Shown here one piece after another: positions 43,001-58,000 of a stretch of 64,000 nucleotides of DNA (its first letter is position 1; the number at the start of each line of letters is the position of its first letter). The notes beneath the pieces are model-generated. The model did no database searches. It was given only the letters and a program-made list of their open reading frames with translations, and had not been told where the DNA came from. This DNA is from Symsagittifera roscoffensis (lineage: Eukaryota > Xenacoelomorpha > Acoela > Convolutidae): contig NC_087063.1 in assembly GCF_963678635.1 (NCBI RefSeq), positions 29,340,599 to 29,404,598 on the forward strand, given 5' to 3'. Made by a program: the position numbers and the translations under genes.

Positions 43001-46000
43001 TACAAGGAGCGAAATCTTATCTTTTGTACTTAATATGGCGTGTGGGGTGATGATTTTCATAGAAAAAATTTCAAATTGTAGAAAAATAAAATGCGTTTTA
43101 TTTTTGCTACCTTTAATTTGTTAATGATATTTATGTTATTACTGCTCCATGAACCTTAAAAGACAGTCGGAACATTCAGGGCTTCGCCCTGATACGAGCA
43201 GTCTTGTTTATTGTTAATTTTAGTTGCATTTTTGCTGCGCAGCTTTGACGATTTATTAACATTTGTAGCTGCTTTATTGGTGACTAGTGTTAGCACACTT
43301 TTAAGGGAACGTGGCGATGAAATCGTACTGTAGAGGTCGGTTCTAGAGGTTTTTTCAATTCTGCAGTCAGTTATTGTTCCGACTTTCGATACGAAAGTTA
43401 CGGAATATTTGTGCTCCGGGTGGGTTTTTTTTCTTCAGCAATTTTCGACTTGTTAACTGACCATTTTTGACAAAAACAAATTTATCATTCAAAAAGTATT
43501 ATTGTCCTGAGCTTAAATGTGAAAAGATATTTTACCCTTGATCATTTCTCGAAAAGTTATTGGGGTTTAAAGATTGCCATTTTGGCCAATTTGGGACAAT
43601 GAACGCGCGATGTATATCGCGCTATGAACGCGTAAGCTGAGATTTTGTCCGTCTTAGAAATAGTTCCAAATTGGTTGAAAGAAGCTTATGTGCCATAATG
43701 GATTTGTTACAAGGAGCGAAATCTATTCTTTTGTACTTAATATGGCGTGTGGGGGTATGATTTTCATAGAAAAATTTCAAATATTAGAAAAAAAATTTCA
43801 TTTTATTTTTTTTACTTTTAATTTGTTTATGAAATTTATGTTATTACTGCTCCATAAACCTCAAGAGGCAGTGGTAACATTCAGGACTTCGCCCTGATAC
43901 GAGCAGTCTTGTTTATTGTGAATTTTAGTTGCATTTTTGCTGCGCAGCTTTGACGATTTATTAACATTTGTAGCTGCTGTATTGGTGGCTAATGTTAACA
44001 TACTTTTAAGGGAACTTTTAACATACTTTTAAGGTAGGTTCTAGAGGTTTTTTCAATTCTGCAGTTAGTTATTGTTCCGACTTTCGTAACGAAAGTTACG
44101 GAATATTTCTGCTCCGGGTCGACTTCCATTGTTGACGAAATTTTTTTATATCATTCAAAAAGTATTGTTGTCCTGAGCTTAAATTTGAAAAGATATGTTA
44201 ACTGTGATCATTTCTTGGAAAGTTATTGGGGTTTAAAGATTGCCATTTTTGCCAATTTGGGACAATTAACGCGCGATATATTTCGCGCTATGAACGCGTA
44301 AGCTGAGATTTAATCCGTCTTAGAAATAGTTCCAAATTGGTTGAAATAAGCTTATTGGCCATTATTGATTTGTTACAAGGAGTGAAATCTATTCTTTTGT
44401 GTGGGGGATGATTTTCAAAAAAAAATCTCAAATTTTAGAATTTTTTTTTGATTTCATTTTAATTTATTTATTTTATGTTATTACTGCTCCATAAACCGTA
44501 CAAGGCAGTCGGAACATTCAAGGCTTCGCCCTGATACGAGAAGTCTTTTAAAGCTTAATTTCTCTCATGACTTAATTTTGCATTAGAAAGTTCCTTTTTC
44601 TCGTATTTTTGCTTGTGTGGTCCAAGTGCAGCTGCCTTACTTTGTAAAGTACGATAGGCTTCCGTATCAGTTTTAGTCTGGGCAAGAGTTTTTGCTCTTC
44701 CAGAAAACGATTCTGAAATTTGGGTTGTCTGAAACTCTCTAACCCTTGTAAAATCATAACTTGATTTTCTGCTCCGCTGTTAATTTTTTTCTGACACAAA
44801 AAGTTGTTTCGAGTTTTCTTATGGTTTTGTCTTAAAAAAGTTTATTCTGACCAAACCCCCGGTCCCACACACTGCAGGGTCAACCGCGGGGGAGGAGGGC
44901 TGCCATGAATATACGTGTCAAATATATGTCGTTTTTTTTAGGGTCTCTACAGCTGCCTCTGTTGATGGAGGCATTTCACCTTCTTCCTTTTCTGGTGCCC
45001 CGGGAGCAATAACGCCATCTGGATCCTCTGCGACTGGCGTGGGAGACCTGAGTGAGAATGTTCTCTTCATTCGATACCACATGAGAATCTACTCGCTCAA
45101 TGTGACTCATCATAATCTCACTTCGGCTGCCGAGACACTGATGGAGTTTGTCATGCTTCTCGAACGACTCGACGAGAAGGCAAGTCTCGTCGAGCGACTC
45201 AAAGTTTAAGTTTCCCGGCGTGATCTTTGTCTTCCAAATATGTGGCTTTTATGTATGACCTTGCTCCTAAATATCATAGTGGGACTTCTGAAATGTTCCT
45301 GGATACTAGTTGCTACGAATTTGATCAAACTAGCTCCTATCATGTGTTAACATTGACGTCGTCATCATCACCTAGTTTCTGGTTCCAAAGTTTCAACAAT
45401 TCAGTGATGTTTCTCTTGAAAGGTTTTGACTGTGCGCTGTTGTTCTTCAGCGTTGCGTTAGGCAAATCTAAATGACATTTTGCAAGCCTTTGACCAGGCC
45501 CTAGTGACTTAGTAAAACTCAAAATATGATCTTCACCTTTCTTCTTTTAATTTTCCAGTATAGTTTTCAGGATCATGCTTGAGACTGACTACTTCTATAA
45601 ATGGCACTTACCCTGTAATTTTTTTTCTGTGCAGAACAAGCGTACTCGGCCGAACAGTGTGGCCCATCTGGCGGACGAAGTGCCCTCCGAGTTCTACCGG
45701 GAGGGATTCACGACCTTGGAGATGTCCATACACATACTCAACAAGGCAGCTACTCTGTATGAACAGCAGAAGGTAACTGTTTCAACTGAACAGACCCCTC
45801 CCCCTCTTCAACTCATTAAGACTTCGAACTATTTTTTGACCTCTTCGAACATTTTTCCCATGAATTTTTCATTTTGTTCTTCGTCAAATAGATCATTTAC
45901 TTGAGGGATTGAAAAGTTAAATACAAATCTCAATTCTGAGTTGTCAATTTGTAACTTCATTGAAAACAAAAGAGGTAGTGGATGTGTTTAGCTTTACGAG

Positions 46001-49000
46001 GCGGCGGACTACGCGAGGGACCAGCTGAGTAACTTCTACTACAGGAAGCTGGATTACGAGGGAATCGCCATCAATAATGTAAGGATTATTAAACGCAAGC
46101 AGAGTTACATGTGTTTTGTTCCGACTTTCTTTATGAAAGTAACGGAATATTTGTGCTCGAGGTGGGTTTTTTTCTTCAGACAAATTTCGACTTTTTAACT
46201 AGCCATTTTTGACGGAATTTTTAAATATCTTTCGAAAGGTATTGTTGCCTTGAGCTTAAATTTGAAAAGATATTTCGCCTGTGATTATGTTTCGTAAGTT
46301 GTGGGAGTTTAAAGAGTGCCATTTTGGACAATTAACGCGCGATATATTTCGCGCTATTAACGTGTAAGCGCAGATTTAATCCGTCTTAGAAATCGTTCCA
46401 AATTGGTTGAAGGAAGCTTATTTGCCGTAATTGATTTGTTACAAGGAGCGAAATTTATCCTTTTTATACTTCATATGGCGTATGGGATGGGGAATGATTT
46501 TCATAAAACAATTCAAATTTCAAAAAAAAAAACATTTTATTTTATTACATTTAATTTTGTTTTGGTTTATTACTGCTCCATAAACCTTAAAAGGCAGTCG
46601 GAACTTTCAGGACTTCGCCCTGATACGAGCAGTCTTGTTACTTTTGCTAGCTTTAGCGGAGCGTAAAGTAATATTATGACTATTCTTTTATTCCATCCTA
46701 ATTCGCAATTATTGGTGCCACTTTTGGGTCACCCTTCCGACTTTTTGATAGCATGTACATTGGCAACCATTAGTGATAAGTTAACACAGTTGATGCATTT
46801 TTATTTCATCAAATGAACCGAAAAAAGTTTTTGATTCAAACAACAGTACAGTAATAGAAACTCGATTTCAGAAATTTTCCAACTCAAAACATCTTGCAGT
46901 TTTTTGAAATGCATTGTTTTTACATAGTTTGGCTTCATGCTTTCCAATTTATTACATTCAAAGGTACTGTGGATGCCTTTGGTTTGTTATATTCCATTTT
47001 TTTACATGCAAAGTTGTGTATTTTTGATTTTGGTGCAAATTTGCTGTACCGCATTGGCAAATTATTTGTATATGTAGCTACTTTATTTGTGGCTAGTGTT
47101 AGTGAATTGTCAAGTGCCCAGATGCGAGGACCGGGGACTCTTAATCTCCTGGTCATAGGATCGAATCCGCCATAGCAAACGTTTTAATTTTCAAGGCTTA
47201 TTTTTACCTTTTTACCTATTTCACTTTATAGAGCTGTTGTCGTTTTATCGCTAGTGTTGCGAAGCGCAGCTTCGCCTTTGTATATAAGATAAGTCCATTT
47301 TTTCCAACCTAAGTCTTAAAGGTATCTGTGCACTTTTTCTTTGTTATCGAATCTTCGATATGGGCTTGGCGAGTTACTTAAATCCGCGTTTTAATTCGAA
47401 ATAGACCCCTTTTGGCCCATGTTATAATCGAAATCGGTTGAAAAAAATATACTATTTAGTTTTAACTTTGTCAAAATTTGCTGATAAAAACGTTATTATT
47501 AAAACTGTAATTTATAAGGAAACCAAATGAAGCCACTCATTCAGCCAAGAGGTAAATATCTATGTTCGGTTAATTGAATTTTTGCTAAACTACAATTTTT
47601 AATTAGTTTCGAGTTTAGTTTTGTGCAAAACAACTGGTTTCTGATTGGCTAAAAAAGTCAGAAAAGTTGTTAGCGAATTCAATTTAATCACCCTTAAGAC
47701 AGATGGGGGGTTGTTTTTTGGTCCCTTTTTGCCTGTGTTTGCGAACCATAGTTTTAATTGCTGAATACCGCGCGATTAGCAAGGGTTTTTCAGCTGGGTA
47801 CTGGGCACTTTTCCTGTAATCGAAATCCCAACAGGCCTGGCGGACATACACGTTTTAATTTCGTTATAAATTTACCAAATCTGATTTGCATAATATCAGT
47901 TTTTCGCTTCAATAGTTTGTTCAGCTTAAAAGTTTTCCGTTTAATTTTTGTTAGCTTAGTAGCATCAAATTGGGTTGTTTGAATTGTGGAAAAGCTTTTG
48001 TATGATTTTTTTGTGGGGGAGTTGAAACAAAATGTTTTTAAGCTGAAAAAAATATTTTAGCAACATTTTTCCGGCTCAACGGGCATTTGCTGAAGCACTA
48101 TTTTCTTAGTTTTTGCTTCTTAAATTTAATCTTAATGCTAGTTCAACGCTGACAATATTTAATGTTGACACGTAATGTTCCAATGTTTCTTCTCCTTTTC
48201 TGTCGGCCAGCTTACGATATTATGTCTGCAATAACTCTTAAGTGGTGCGAAGAATGATTTGTTTATGCTTCGACTGTGTTCAGCAAAATTTATGAAAATT
48301 GGGATTTTTCCTCTTTGATCTTTCGTTTCAAAATTTCTCAATCGGCTTAAAAACTCTTTTTGTTTTTTTTCTACTGTGTTTTTGGTTGGGATTTTAATAG
48401 AATTTTACTATGTCTCTCGTTGAACTAGAGGAACTCGCTAAACTTTCAAGATCTCATTAAAATAACCAGATTATATTTTTGTTTTCCGTTTTACAATTTT
48501 CTCAAAACCTTTTCAATAACGCGTTTTGCAGCATTTTTAAAATCTTTTAAACATAATGTCTGGCTTAGAAACGTTAATCTTAATTGGCACTGGTAATCTC
48601 AAACGCTGGTTTTCCATTTTTTTTGTCATTTCTTTTTTTACTGTCACCACAGGTTGTGCCGGACTGTTTTATCGTAGTCCACGGCTCTAAAAATTTGATA
48701 GGATCCTTGAATTCGTTTTTACAGCGAGTAATTTGTATGCAAAAAAAACGATTGCCTGACTCCTCTCATTTTCAATTTTTTGGGTCTTTTCGGTCCCTTA
48801 CTTCGACCGATTTCAAGTCCATTTTCATTGTTTTTCATTCACTTTTCCCGATTCAAATGTGACGGTTTGGCGGCTTTTTGAGTTTTTCATATTTCAAGAT
48901 TTTTCTCGGAAGGTTGATATCTTTAGGAGCCTTTGATGTGATGGTATTGTGTGATGGCATTAGCTAAATGCGCAGAAACTTTGCTATGTGCAAGAAAAAA

Positions 49001-52000
49001 ATTACTGTAGCATTTGCTCTGTAGGTGCATAGAGCCCAGCTTGCGTGCAAGATCAAAGGAGTGTCTCTTCGGGAGAAAGTGGATCAAATTCTTCCGCCAG
49101 AGACCGGAGGGTTCGATATCACAGACAGCAAGAGGAAGACAGGCAGAGGTTATTTTATACTTGCAAGGAATCTTCTCCATTAAGCTTTTTGAAAAACATA
49201 ATTACAAAAAAGTATTTATTTCTCTCGTGCTTTTTGATTGCAGACACCATTGACCGCGAGACAGACAAAAATGGTATCGGTACAAGATAATTTTTTGAAG
49301 ATTTCTCGGCTGTTTTTCATTATAACCCTCCAGCAAATTTTAGACCCCTATAATGGGAAAGCCTTTAGTTTATACCTTTGGCCTCCGTTTAATAAAAAAA
49401 AAGAGTCATATGCGCAATGTTTAATTATTGATATCAAAATTTGCTATTAGCTTTTCTAAAATCTCGAGAGAACTTAGCGCAGACTTTCTGGGTTGTTAAC
49501 AGTCACCTTAATAACTTCAAGGGTAGTGGAAGTTGTTTGGCTAGCCGTACGTAATCTTATTGGCAGAGTCATATAAAGTAATATCGAGATAAATCTGAAG
49601 TAAAAAGACTAACTCCTTTCTTTAATAAGGTTAACTTAAGTTCAAAAAAATGAAGTTCAATTTTGTTAACGAAATATTTGTCTGTCAAATTAGTTAATTT
49701 TTATTGTCTGACTTTTACTGGACGGTTTTATTTCAGCTCATTTATTATCTCATTTCATCTCGTTTATTTTTTGGTTTAATTTCATTTATTTTTTGAAAAT
49801 GTTTTAAGGTATTCTTGCATCGATCTCGGAATCGGCAGATAAAATGCAACAGCAACAGCAACAACAGGTGTCTTCAGTTCGGACAATACACACTCGTGGA
49901 TTCCAGCTACAGTTCTATATGGTCAAATTCCCACGAGTAGAGTCCAGCGCTTTTCCTGGATTGAACAGCGGACCAGGCGCAGATAAACGCGTCCAAATCC
50001 CAAAGGTAAAATACGTTTGCCAGCAACAACTCTAGAAATGGCTCAGTAAATTTTGCGTGAAGAGGCGATCATGGTTTTAATAAATTAGTTAATAAATAAG
50101 AGTTATAAATAATTTTTTCATTGCTTAAGTCAATTACAACCGGGGCTTGCGTTACTAGATCAGTCTACTTTTTCAAAATAAGACGAAACTTTGTACATCA
50201 AATTCGGCTTGTTTGTGCCTGTACTATTAGTTTATATTAAGCAACAGCATGACATGTTTAACATAAGAAAGGATTGACATTTTCCTATCCACTACATGCA
50301 TAAAACGACCCCAAGAAACAAAGATAGCCGGTTGCTGAGCAAGTAGCACAGAACGTTCCTACCACATTCATGAAAAACTGCCAAAAATGCTTTCCTTTTC
50401 TTTGTTCAAATTAGTGTCGTTTTTTGTGCGTGGTATAATAAGAGAACTATAAAAACGCATAGAACGTTAGTGAATTAGTTGTAATCCATAATAGTTGTCA
50501 TAAAAAAGAAAAGCCAATAAAAAATGAATTTTTTTCTATTTAGCAGAATAGTTTTTTGGAAAAATGTTTATTGTCAAGTGAGCGCTAAATGGCTAAATGA
50601 AGCATTCGAAGCTTGTTTCTTGTGTGTTAAACTTAGTTTTTTATTTCGACCATTGAAAAAGGGAAAAAAATTTGCATTCGGATGAATTGTAGTTTTTTTC
50701 CACGAAAAACAGGTACCACAAATATTCATCTGATTGAGTCGAGTGATATATCCAAATGAGGCTCTTTAGTCGTAATTCGAACGACATAAAAAATTATTTA
50801 GTGTCGAGAAAAAGACATTTTTGTTCACATTTTGTGATATCAATTTCGGGCGATTAACTGGACCGAGTAGCGTTCATTATATGTAAATTCAACATTTATT
50901 TGGACTTAAAGGCTGAGAAAGTATGATTTTGCTTTGAAAAAATTTAGCTTTGAAAGTAAATTTGGCGCTTTTTTGTTGATAAAGCTTTTAAAAAATGTTT
51001 TTAAAAACTGTTGAGCAAAAAATTTGAAAAAGTTAAATTTTTTCCATTATAAACGTAACTTTAGTTTCAATAAGTCTCTTTCATTGGTTACAATTTCAAT
51101 ACACTTATTTTCAATTTTCATTTTCGATACTATCTCTCAGTCATAATTCAACGCGTTTCCTTATCTTTATTTTAAACAGTTGCATTTGGTTTTGAATATG
51201 CAAAATATCATAAAAAAATAGGACTAATCAATGAGTATGCATCAACATTTTTTCCCTCTATAAATCTCTTAGTTTTCTTAATCTTGAAGCCATTGGCATT
51301 AAAACTGTGTTTAATTACAATAAAACGTAATATCATTGCGCTTAATTGAAAAGCAGTTTTTATAAATCTGAATAGGCTTTGTGGAGCTATACCGTTAGAA
51401 ATCTTGCAAATAAAGTTTGACGGAAGCTTCATGGTGGAATTCAAGCCCTCAAAACAACACAGAAGTATTAAATTTAGGATTTCTCTCTAGAAGTTTCGTC
51501 TCTTCAAGTGTCAATTTGTTTAAACGAAATTGTTTCAAATCTTGAAATTTTTGGCGCGCGAACGATAGTTTGATTGCTCACTTATAGTTTTTCATTCAAT
51601 CATCATTCAGATGGAAACACGCTCAAATTGTACAGTATCCGCGGTAAAGTTGGTAATCTTTCAAGTTCAAACTTTGACATCGCAATTAGTAAATTGATGG
51701 TCTATATTCATTTTCAGAAACCAAAAATATAAATTTAAAAAAATCACAAGGTTGATTCTTGGGACTGCTGTTGTTTTTACTTGATACTGATGTTTTGCCA
51801 AATTTCTATCAAGGCAATGTTTGTGCATTATACATCAATGGAAAAAACTAGAATTAAAGAGGATGAGTACGAGTTTTTCTTGGTTCACCATGAACTAGGA
51901 TCAAACAGCTACCTAAGAAATTTTTTTTAAAAAGTCAGCAATGAAATAAGTAGCAATAGATCATTTAAGGATGTAGGTCTTAATGTAAAACAACTTGATA

Positions 52001-55000
52001 AAACTTTGAAAAAGACAGCTAAATCTTTTTCGATGATATCAACACAGATATTAATTCAATAGCTCTACCCTGCTTATGATATACGAAACCTAAATTGCGC
52101 CGTTATATCAAAATTGTATTTTGATCTATGGAACATCTTAAAAGATGGACGTAACCAAGATAGAAAGCCAGCAGCCAACGAAAACAAACTCTGTCTGGTT
52201 AAAGACCTAGAAATATATGACAAAAGCTAGGAATCAGCAATTAAATTGTCGTTTTCGTGCCAAAAGTTTCAAGATTGGAAACTATTACGTTTTACTTAGA
52301 AAGTTTGAACAAAATGGTATTTGAAAACACGAAACTTTTAGAGTAAGATCCTAACTTCAATATTACTATATTTTTGAGGGCTTGAATTCTACCATGAAGC
52401 TTTCGTTAAAAAAACTCTGCTCTTTGATTTCAATCATGCATTAGAAATTTTCTTTTTTTTTGCGTTTAATTTCAGCGTTCTTGATTTCCTGAGTGTACTT
52501 TTCTCGAATTATTTTTGAATTGAATCAATTTCTTTTGGAAGATTGGGGACTTTTGTTTGGAAGATTTCTAACGTCAATCTCCTTTCGCTTCGCTTCGCTT
52601 TTCTGTAAATTATACATTCAAGAATGTTGAAATTAAAAGAAAAAAATTACAAAATATTGTGCCATGGGCCTTTTGAAATATTTGAAGCATTGTAAATTTT
52701 TAGTTAGTTTTTGTATTGTTATTGTAGGTGTTCGAGGGCAAGACTTTTATATACAGTGGAGAGAATTTGTCCTCTTTTGAGCTGGAGAACTACCTGCGTA
52801 CCCTCTTTCCTCATCACTCAGTTGTAAGGGAAGAACACGACAAACAGGCCCAAACAAGCGGTAAAAATCCTACTTTAGGCTAGTTTTCATATCCTCCAGC
52901 CAACCTCTACAGCTTACATGTTTCACAAAATATGCAGTAAACGGTTTAACCAGAAAAATGATAAGGGTGGCATAATAAGCCTTCAGCATTAATCTAAATG
53001 TGGCCTCGTTTGTTGATTAATCAACTATTATGTTAAATGTTGTGGCGCATCCGGTAGTGGTTGTCCCCAGCAGGGTGACCACTTGGTCACTATTTTAGTG
53101 ACCAGTCACTAATTTGTCACTATTTTTTCAATGGTCACTAAAAGTCACTATTTACAACGGTTTTTGGTGACGGACCCTAAAGTTTTTCTAAAAGCGACTT
53201 TTTCAGCCTGTTTCTTCAAAATTATGCCTGCGGCGCAGAAATTTTGGCCAAAACAGGGACTTTTTAGTGCTTTGGCAGAGCTTGAAAAATTAATTTGGTC
53301 GACCTTAAAAAAAGGTCGACAAAAAATTCGAAAATTGTCATAGTCACTATTTTTTTTCTCTCAAAAAAGTGGTCGCCCTGGTCCCCAGCAATCATATGAT
53401 TGCGGGTTCAAATCGCTTGTATGCTGCAATTTGCAAGGCTAGCGCATGAAAGATAGCTCTTGTTCAACTTTAAAATACTTAACTTCTGGGCTAGGCCTCT
53501 GGCTGGTTGACTGGAAAGAAAGGTATTCAAATGAGGTTTTAGACATAGTGTATGCTCAACTGCACCCGCAACTATGGCTCCCAAAGCGCTTCAAAATGGC
53601 CCTGTTTCTCTCGTCTGACAGTCCAGATGTTGAGTTCTACCGAACTCATGCGATTAGCATGTTCGAGAAACGAATCCCGGTATCGGAAGTCGATGAACTG
53701 AAAGACATCGAGTTTGATGACGATACTGCTAAAATGCTGTTCAATTATGACGCATGCGGAAGTGATAAAGAGAGGCAAAAGCTACTCAAGGAGTGGAAAC
53801 AAAATCTAAGAGCAGCTGCAGTAAGTGCCCTTGAACCCCCGCAGCTGTGTGTACATCAATCAGATGAACTTCCACGGAATGCTAGTTACTATTTATACAT
53901 GTACACTCATAGCATTGTACAGTATGCTAGTTATCAGTCGAAAAAATGTTTCTCAATTAAATATAAGCCACAGAATGCTAGTTGCTCCTTTCAAGCTAAA
54001 GGTTGTTGGTTCGAGGCCCCCATGAGTATCGTGGCTTGAATTTGATTCAACATTTTCTGGCGCCGAAATAAAATAAGGCGACCTTTAAAATAAAAGTAGG
54101 TTTTTACCAAACTGCGTGGCAACTTGATTTCATTTCTTGTTTTTTGTTCATTGCAGGTGTTTGGAATGAAGGTGACTAAGTACAAACTGACAGAACAGAA
54201 CTTGGTGAACCGTAATGATACAGAGCTGTACCCTGGAAAGTGCAGATGGCAGCCCATAGCCATGGCTAAACCAGTTGGTGATATTTTTTCATTGACTGAC
54301 TTAAAAATCCTTGAAAATGATATTGACATGAACCAGAAGAATTTATCTTCAGTGAACATTAATCATATATCAATAAAAATTTGCACCAAAATAACTACCA
54401 CTAAACAAAAACAGAGTGAAGCTATGTTATTTAATTTATTACTATCTTCCTATCCTCGTTTGTATACTGCCAGAGCTCGAATATCAGCCAGAGTTCCGGC
54501 CAAATCAGGTTTTACTAAATTGAGTCACAATAACTTTTTTTTTGCATTATGTGACACGACGCAATGACTGCATGATTCTTAATTTGAACATGATTTTTTT
54601 GTTATTTAGTATTTACACACGTAAGTTTTGTTCGTCGTTTCATAAGTTTCGTTCAGTCTAATATGTCTAATTTTATCTGAGAATATGTTCAGCCTTCAAT
54701 CAAGCATTCGTGTGAATTGGCCAAGACTGAACTGGTTCGGTTCCTGCAGACTGTGTGCGATATCTACTTCCAGTTCCATGAGCAGAAATCATACCCTGCC
54801 AGACAGCTGCAGACTCTGAGGGCGTTCATGGAACTGATCTCGAAAATCATATCGCCCATCCAGGGTGGGCTCAAGAAACAGTGCCTCGTGAGTTTTCTCT
54901 TCTTTTTCCTAATTTGCCCTTCTCATTTTCCTGGTATTGATGATGTTTGCTTAATTTTTGAGGTTGTATCTTGTTTTTCCATCTTTGTCCATCTCATTTT

Positions 55001-58000
55001 TCTTGGTATTATTATTGTTCGCTCAACTTCGAAGTGATGTTTTTCTGACCGCGCAAGAAGACAGTCACCTTTAACTTGCTTAATCAATTAATATTTGGTG
55101 TGAGGCTATAATTTTAAGTGCGAACTATCAAAATTTCTTTTCAGATTTTCCAGCTATTGAGACTGTTTTTCAGATTATCTCGACTGTAAGTCGATAAGCT
55201 CACACCATGCCCGCGAGTATATGTCCCTGTACATGGTATTATCGGTCGCGGAATAGCATCGACGCGACTCTGAGAGTCGGAACAGAATTCGTGGAATAGG
55301 GTAGCCGGTTGCAAGGATAGCTGGTTGCTGTTCAAATAGCACAGAATGATCAGACCAAACTTATCTATAAAAATAACGAGAAATGCAAAAAAAATCCGTT
55401 TTTTTTTCCATTTTTTTGGTTAAGTTATTTTTGGTTGATTGACTATTTTTTTGTAAAGGCTAAATGAATTAGGTGAAAGCGGCAGAATGAGAATTTTTAA
55501 CAAGTAAAGTAACGTTAAACTTGAACTAGAATTGCGTTTAATTATTACATTTCTCGTCGAAATTAGACTAAAAATTTTTCAAGCAAGCTTTCTTCATCAG
55601 CTTAAAAATTTTAAGGTCTTCCGACTTACGACAGAATGGTTTTTAATATGATATATCACTCGACCCATTCTGATGATTATTTGTTGTACCTGATTTTGCG
55701 TGGAAAACAAAATAATAAAAGCATCCGAAGACAAACGTTCCTCCCAATTTTTTATGGTACCTTTTACTTTTCTTGAAATTACTTTTCTTGCGGCCTGATT
55801 TTAACTATGGTAATAACGTAAGTCCACTAGCAAGTAATTTGAAATAGTTTTGGAACCTCTTGCTCTGTTATAAACTTGAGCTATGGACGTTCATTGTGGG
55901 AACCGAACCAGTATTAATTGTTCTGTTGTGTTTCAGGCTTTCTTGTCGCCCCAGTACAGAGAGCGAGTTGGAAAAGAAATAGTGAGAGCCGAGTCAGTAT
56001 TCTTTTTATATTCTTTCAGTTAGATTTTTGGACAAACGATATTGTTCCGACTTTCGAAGAACGTGCGGAATATTTATGCTTGAGCTGGTTTTTTATTCAG
56101 TCAATTTTCGAGTGTTCAACGAAGCATTTTTGACGGAATTTGTATAGCATCTGGAAGATCTTGTTTTCTTGAGCTCAAATTTCAAAAGATATTTTATCTG
56201 ATCATTTTTCTTAAAGTTACGGGGGTTGGAAAATTGCTAGCTTGGCCAATTTGGGATAATTAACGCGCTATACATTGGGTTCTTATGACACGCGTGCGCG
56301 TAAATTAAAGCGTTCCAAATTGAGTTAAGGCCTGCAATTTAGTCCTATTAAAACAACACGAGGTGCTAAACACTCCATTTATATTTTATATAGCGTGTTG
56401 GGGGCTAAAATTAAGAAAAAAAACTTTTTTGTATTTTTTTCCGATTATTTCGTCAGTTATTCAGCCAAAAAACTTTTTATTTGTACTTTCCTGTGCATAC
56501 GGAACATTCAGGGCTTAGCCCTGATATACGAGCAGTCTTTTCTTTTTACACCTACGATCACCAGCAGATTTATTTAGGGGGGACGCGTCCCCACGCCCCC
56601 CCCTCCCCTCAGGGATTTTCGACCCCCTGCCGACCCAAAGGCCCCCTTTGTACTATTTTGAGATATTAATTTTTGGCTGACTGAACCTAAAATTATTCTA
56701 AAGGCGCATTCGGTGCCAAAATATACTAATTTTTTGGCCGAAATTTCCAAAAAGTGCCTAACAACGCTTTTTTGGCCTGTTTTTTCAAAAAAAAATGCAT
56801 GTGGAGCAGAAAAGTTGGTCAAATTTTTCATATTTTTTTTTTAAATTCCGCCCCCTTCGAGAAAATTCTAGATCCGCCCCTGCCTGCGATAGTCAGTGTT
56901 CTATAATCGGGCACTAGCTTTTTTTTGCAGTCAACTGAAAATTTTAAAAAGTTTTCAAACAGCTGCAAACAAATAAAGCAAACGTGAGTGCATGGCTTAC
57001 CTTGCTGTATTTTTACAAGAGAGCTAGTGAGCGTAATATTATAAGATTAGTCCTTTTGTTTCCAAAGAAGGTGGCGCATTTCAATGCAATATTTTTATCA
57101 GTTATGGTTTATCATAATTTCTAACTATATCCGCTTTATTGTAGCATTTTTGTTTGTTTTCTGATATCTATCAAAAAATTGTGCGCAAGAGGACTAGAAG
57201 CCAACACGTTGAGTGATTTGTCCAAGATCAAATCCCGTAGTCTACGAAGTTTTTTTTACTGCTGCTGATTTGTTATCGTTCAGTACTCCCTTATTTTTTG
57301 CCAATTTAACAGCTGCATTTTCCATTGCATTCGATTGGTTTGCATCACCGCAAAGACAGGTACCCCAAATGTTTATTGGAATTGATCGAGTGATATATCA
57401 TATTAAAGCCCTTATCGTCGTGATTCAAATAACCTTCTCTTTTGTTTTTCTTTTGCCAACTTAAGAGCTGCGTTTGCCGTTTTTTCGATTCTGTTGCTTT
57501 TTCGGTGCATCTTGGTTTCTGTATAGGTTGTCACTGCCTTCCCGAACTTATTTTTTTTGCTTGATTTTTTGCCACCTTTGGGGCGCCTGCCCAAGTTGCG
57601 CCCAGTTAGGGGTACGGAAAGTAGTATTTGAGTAAAAATAATTCTAATAAATTTTTGTTAATTATGAACTGACAGTTAAGTATTTCATTATCCTTGCAAA
57701 AAGCAAGGGTTTTGCAATCTGGTACAAGACTTTTTACCTGTAAATAACTTTGTTCACAGGACTCATCTGGTCATCTGGACTCATCTCTGGCGTTATCTTG
57801 TTTCATAGTCTAATAAGTTTTTGCAGAGTTTCCGGCCAACTCAGCCTAGAAGTAACGAATATGCCTGGGACGACCAGGACCTGATTTTTTTCAAGCGGGA
57901 AATATACTGTTTCAAAAAAATTGTGGTCCAATTAATTGTCTGCTTATCTGTTGTCGGCTTAGTTGTAACATCTTGGAATACTTTTTTTTGCTGAGCGCAT

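Noticed and set aside
53131-53343. 70-aa ORF as a gene
   Set aside because: It lies wholly inside the MITE and has no protein features.
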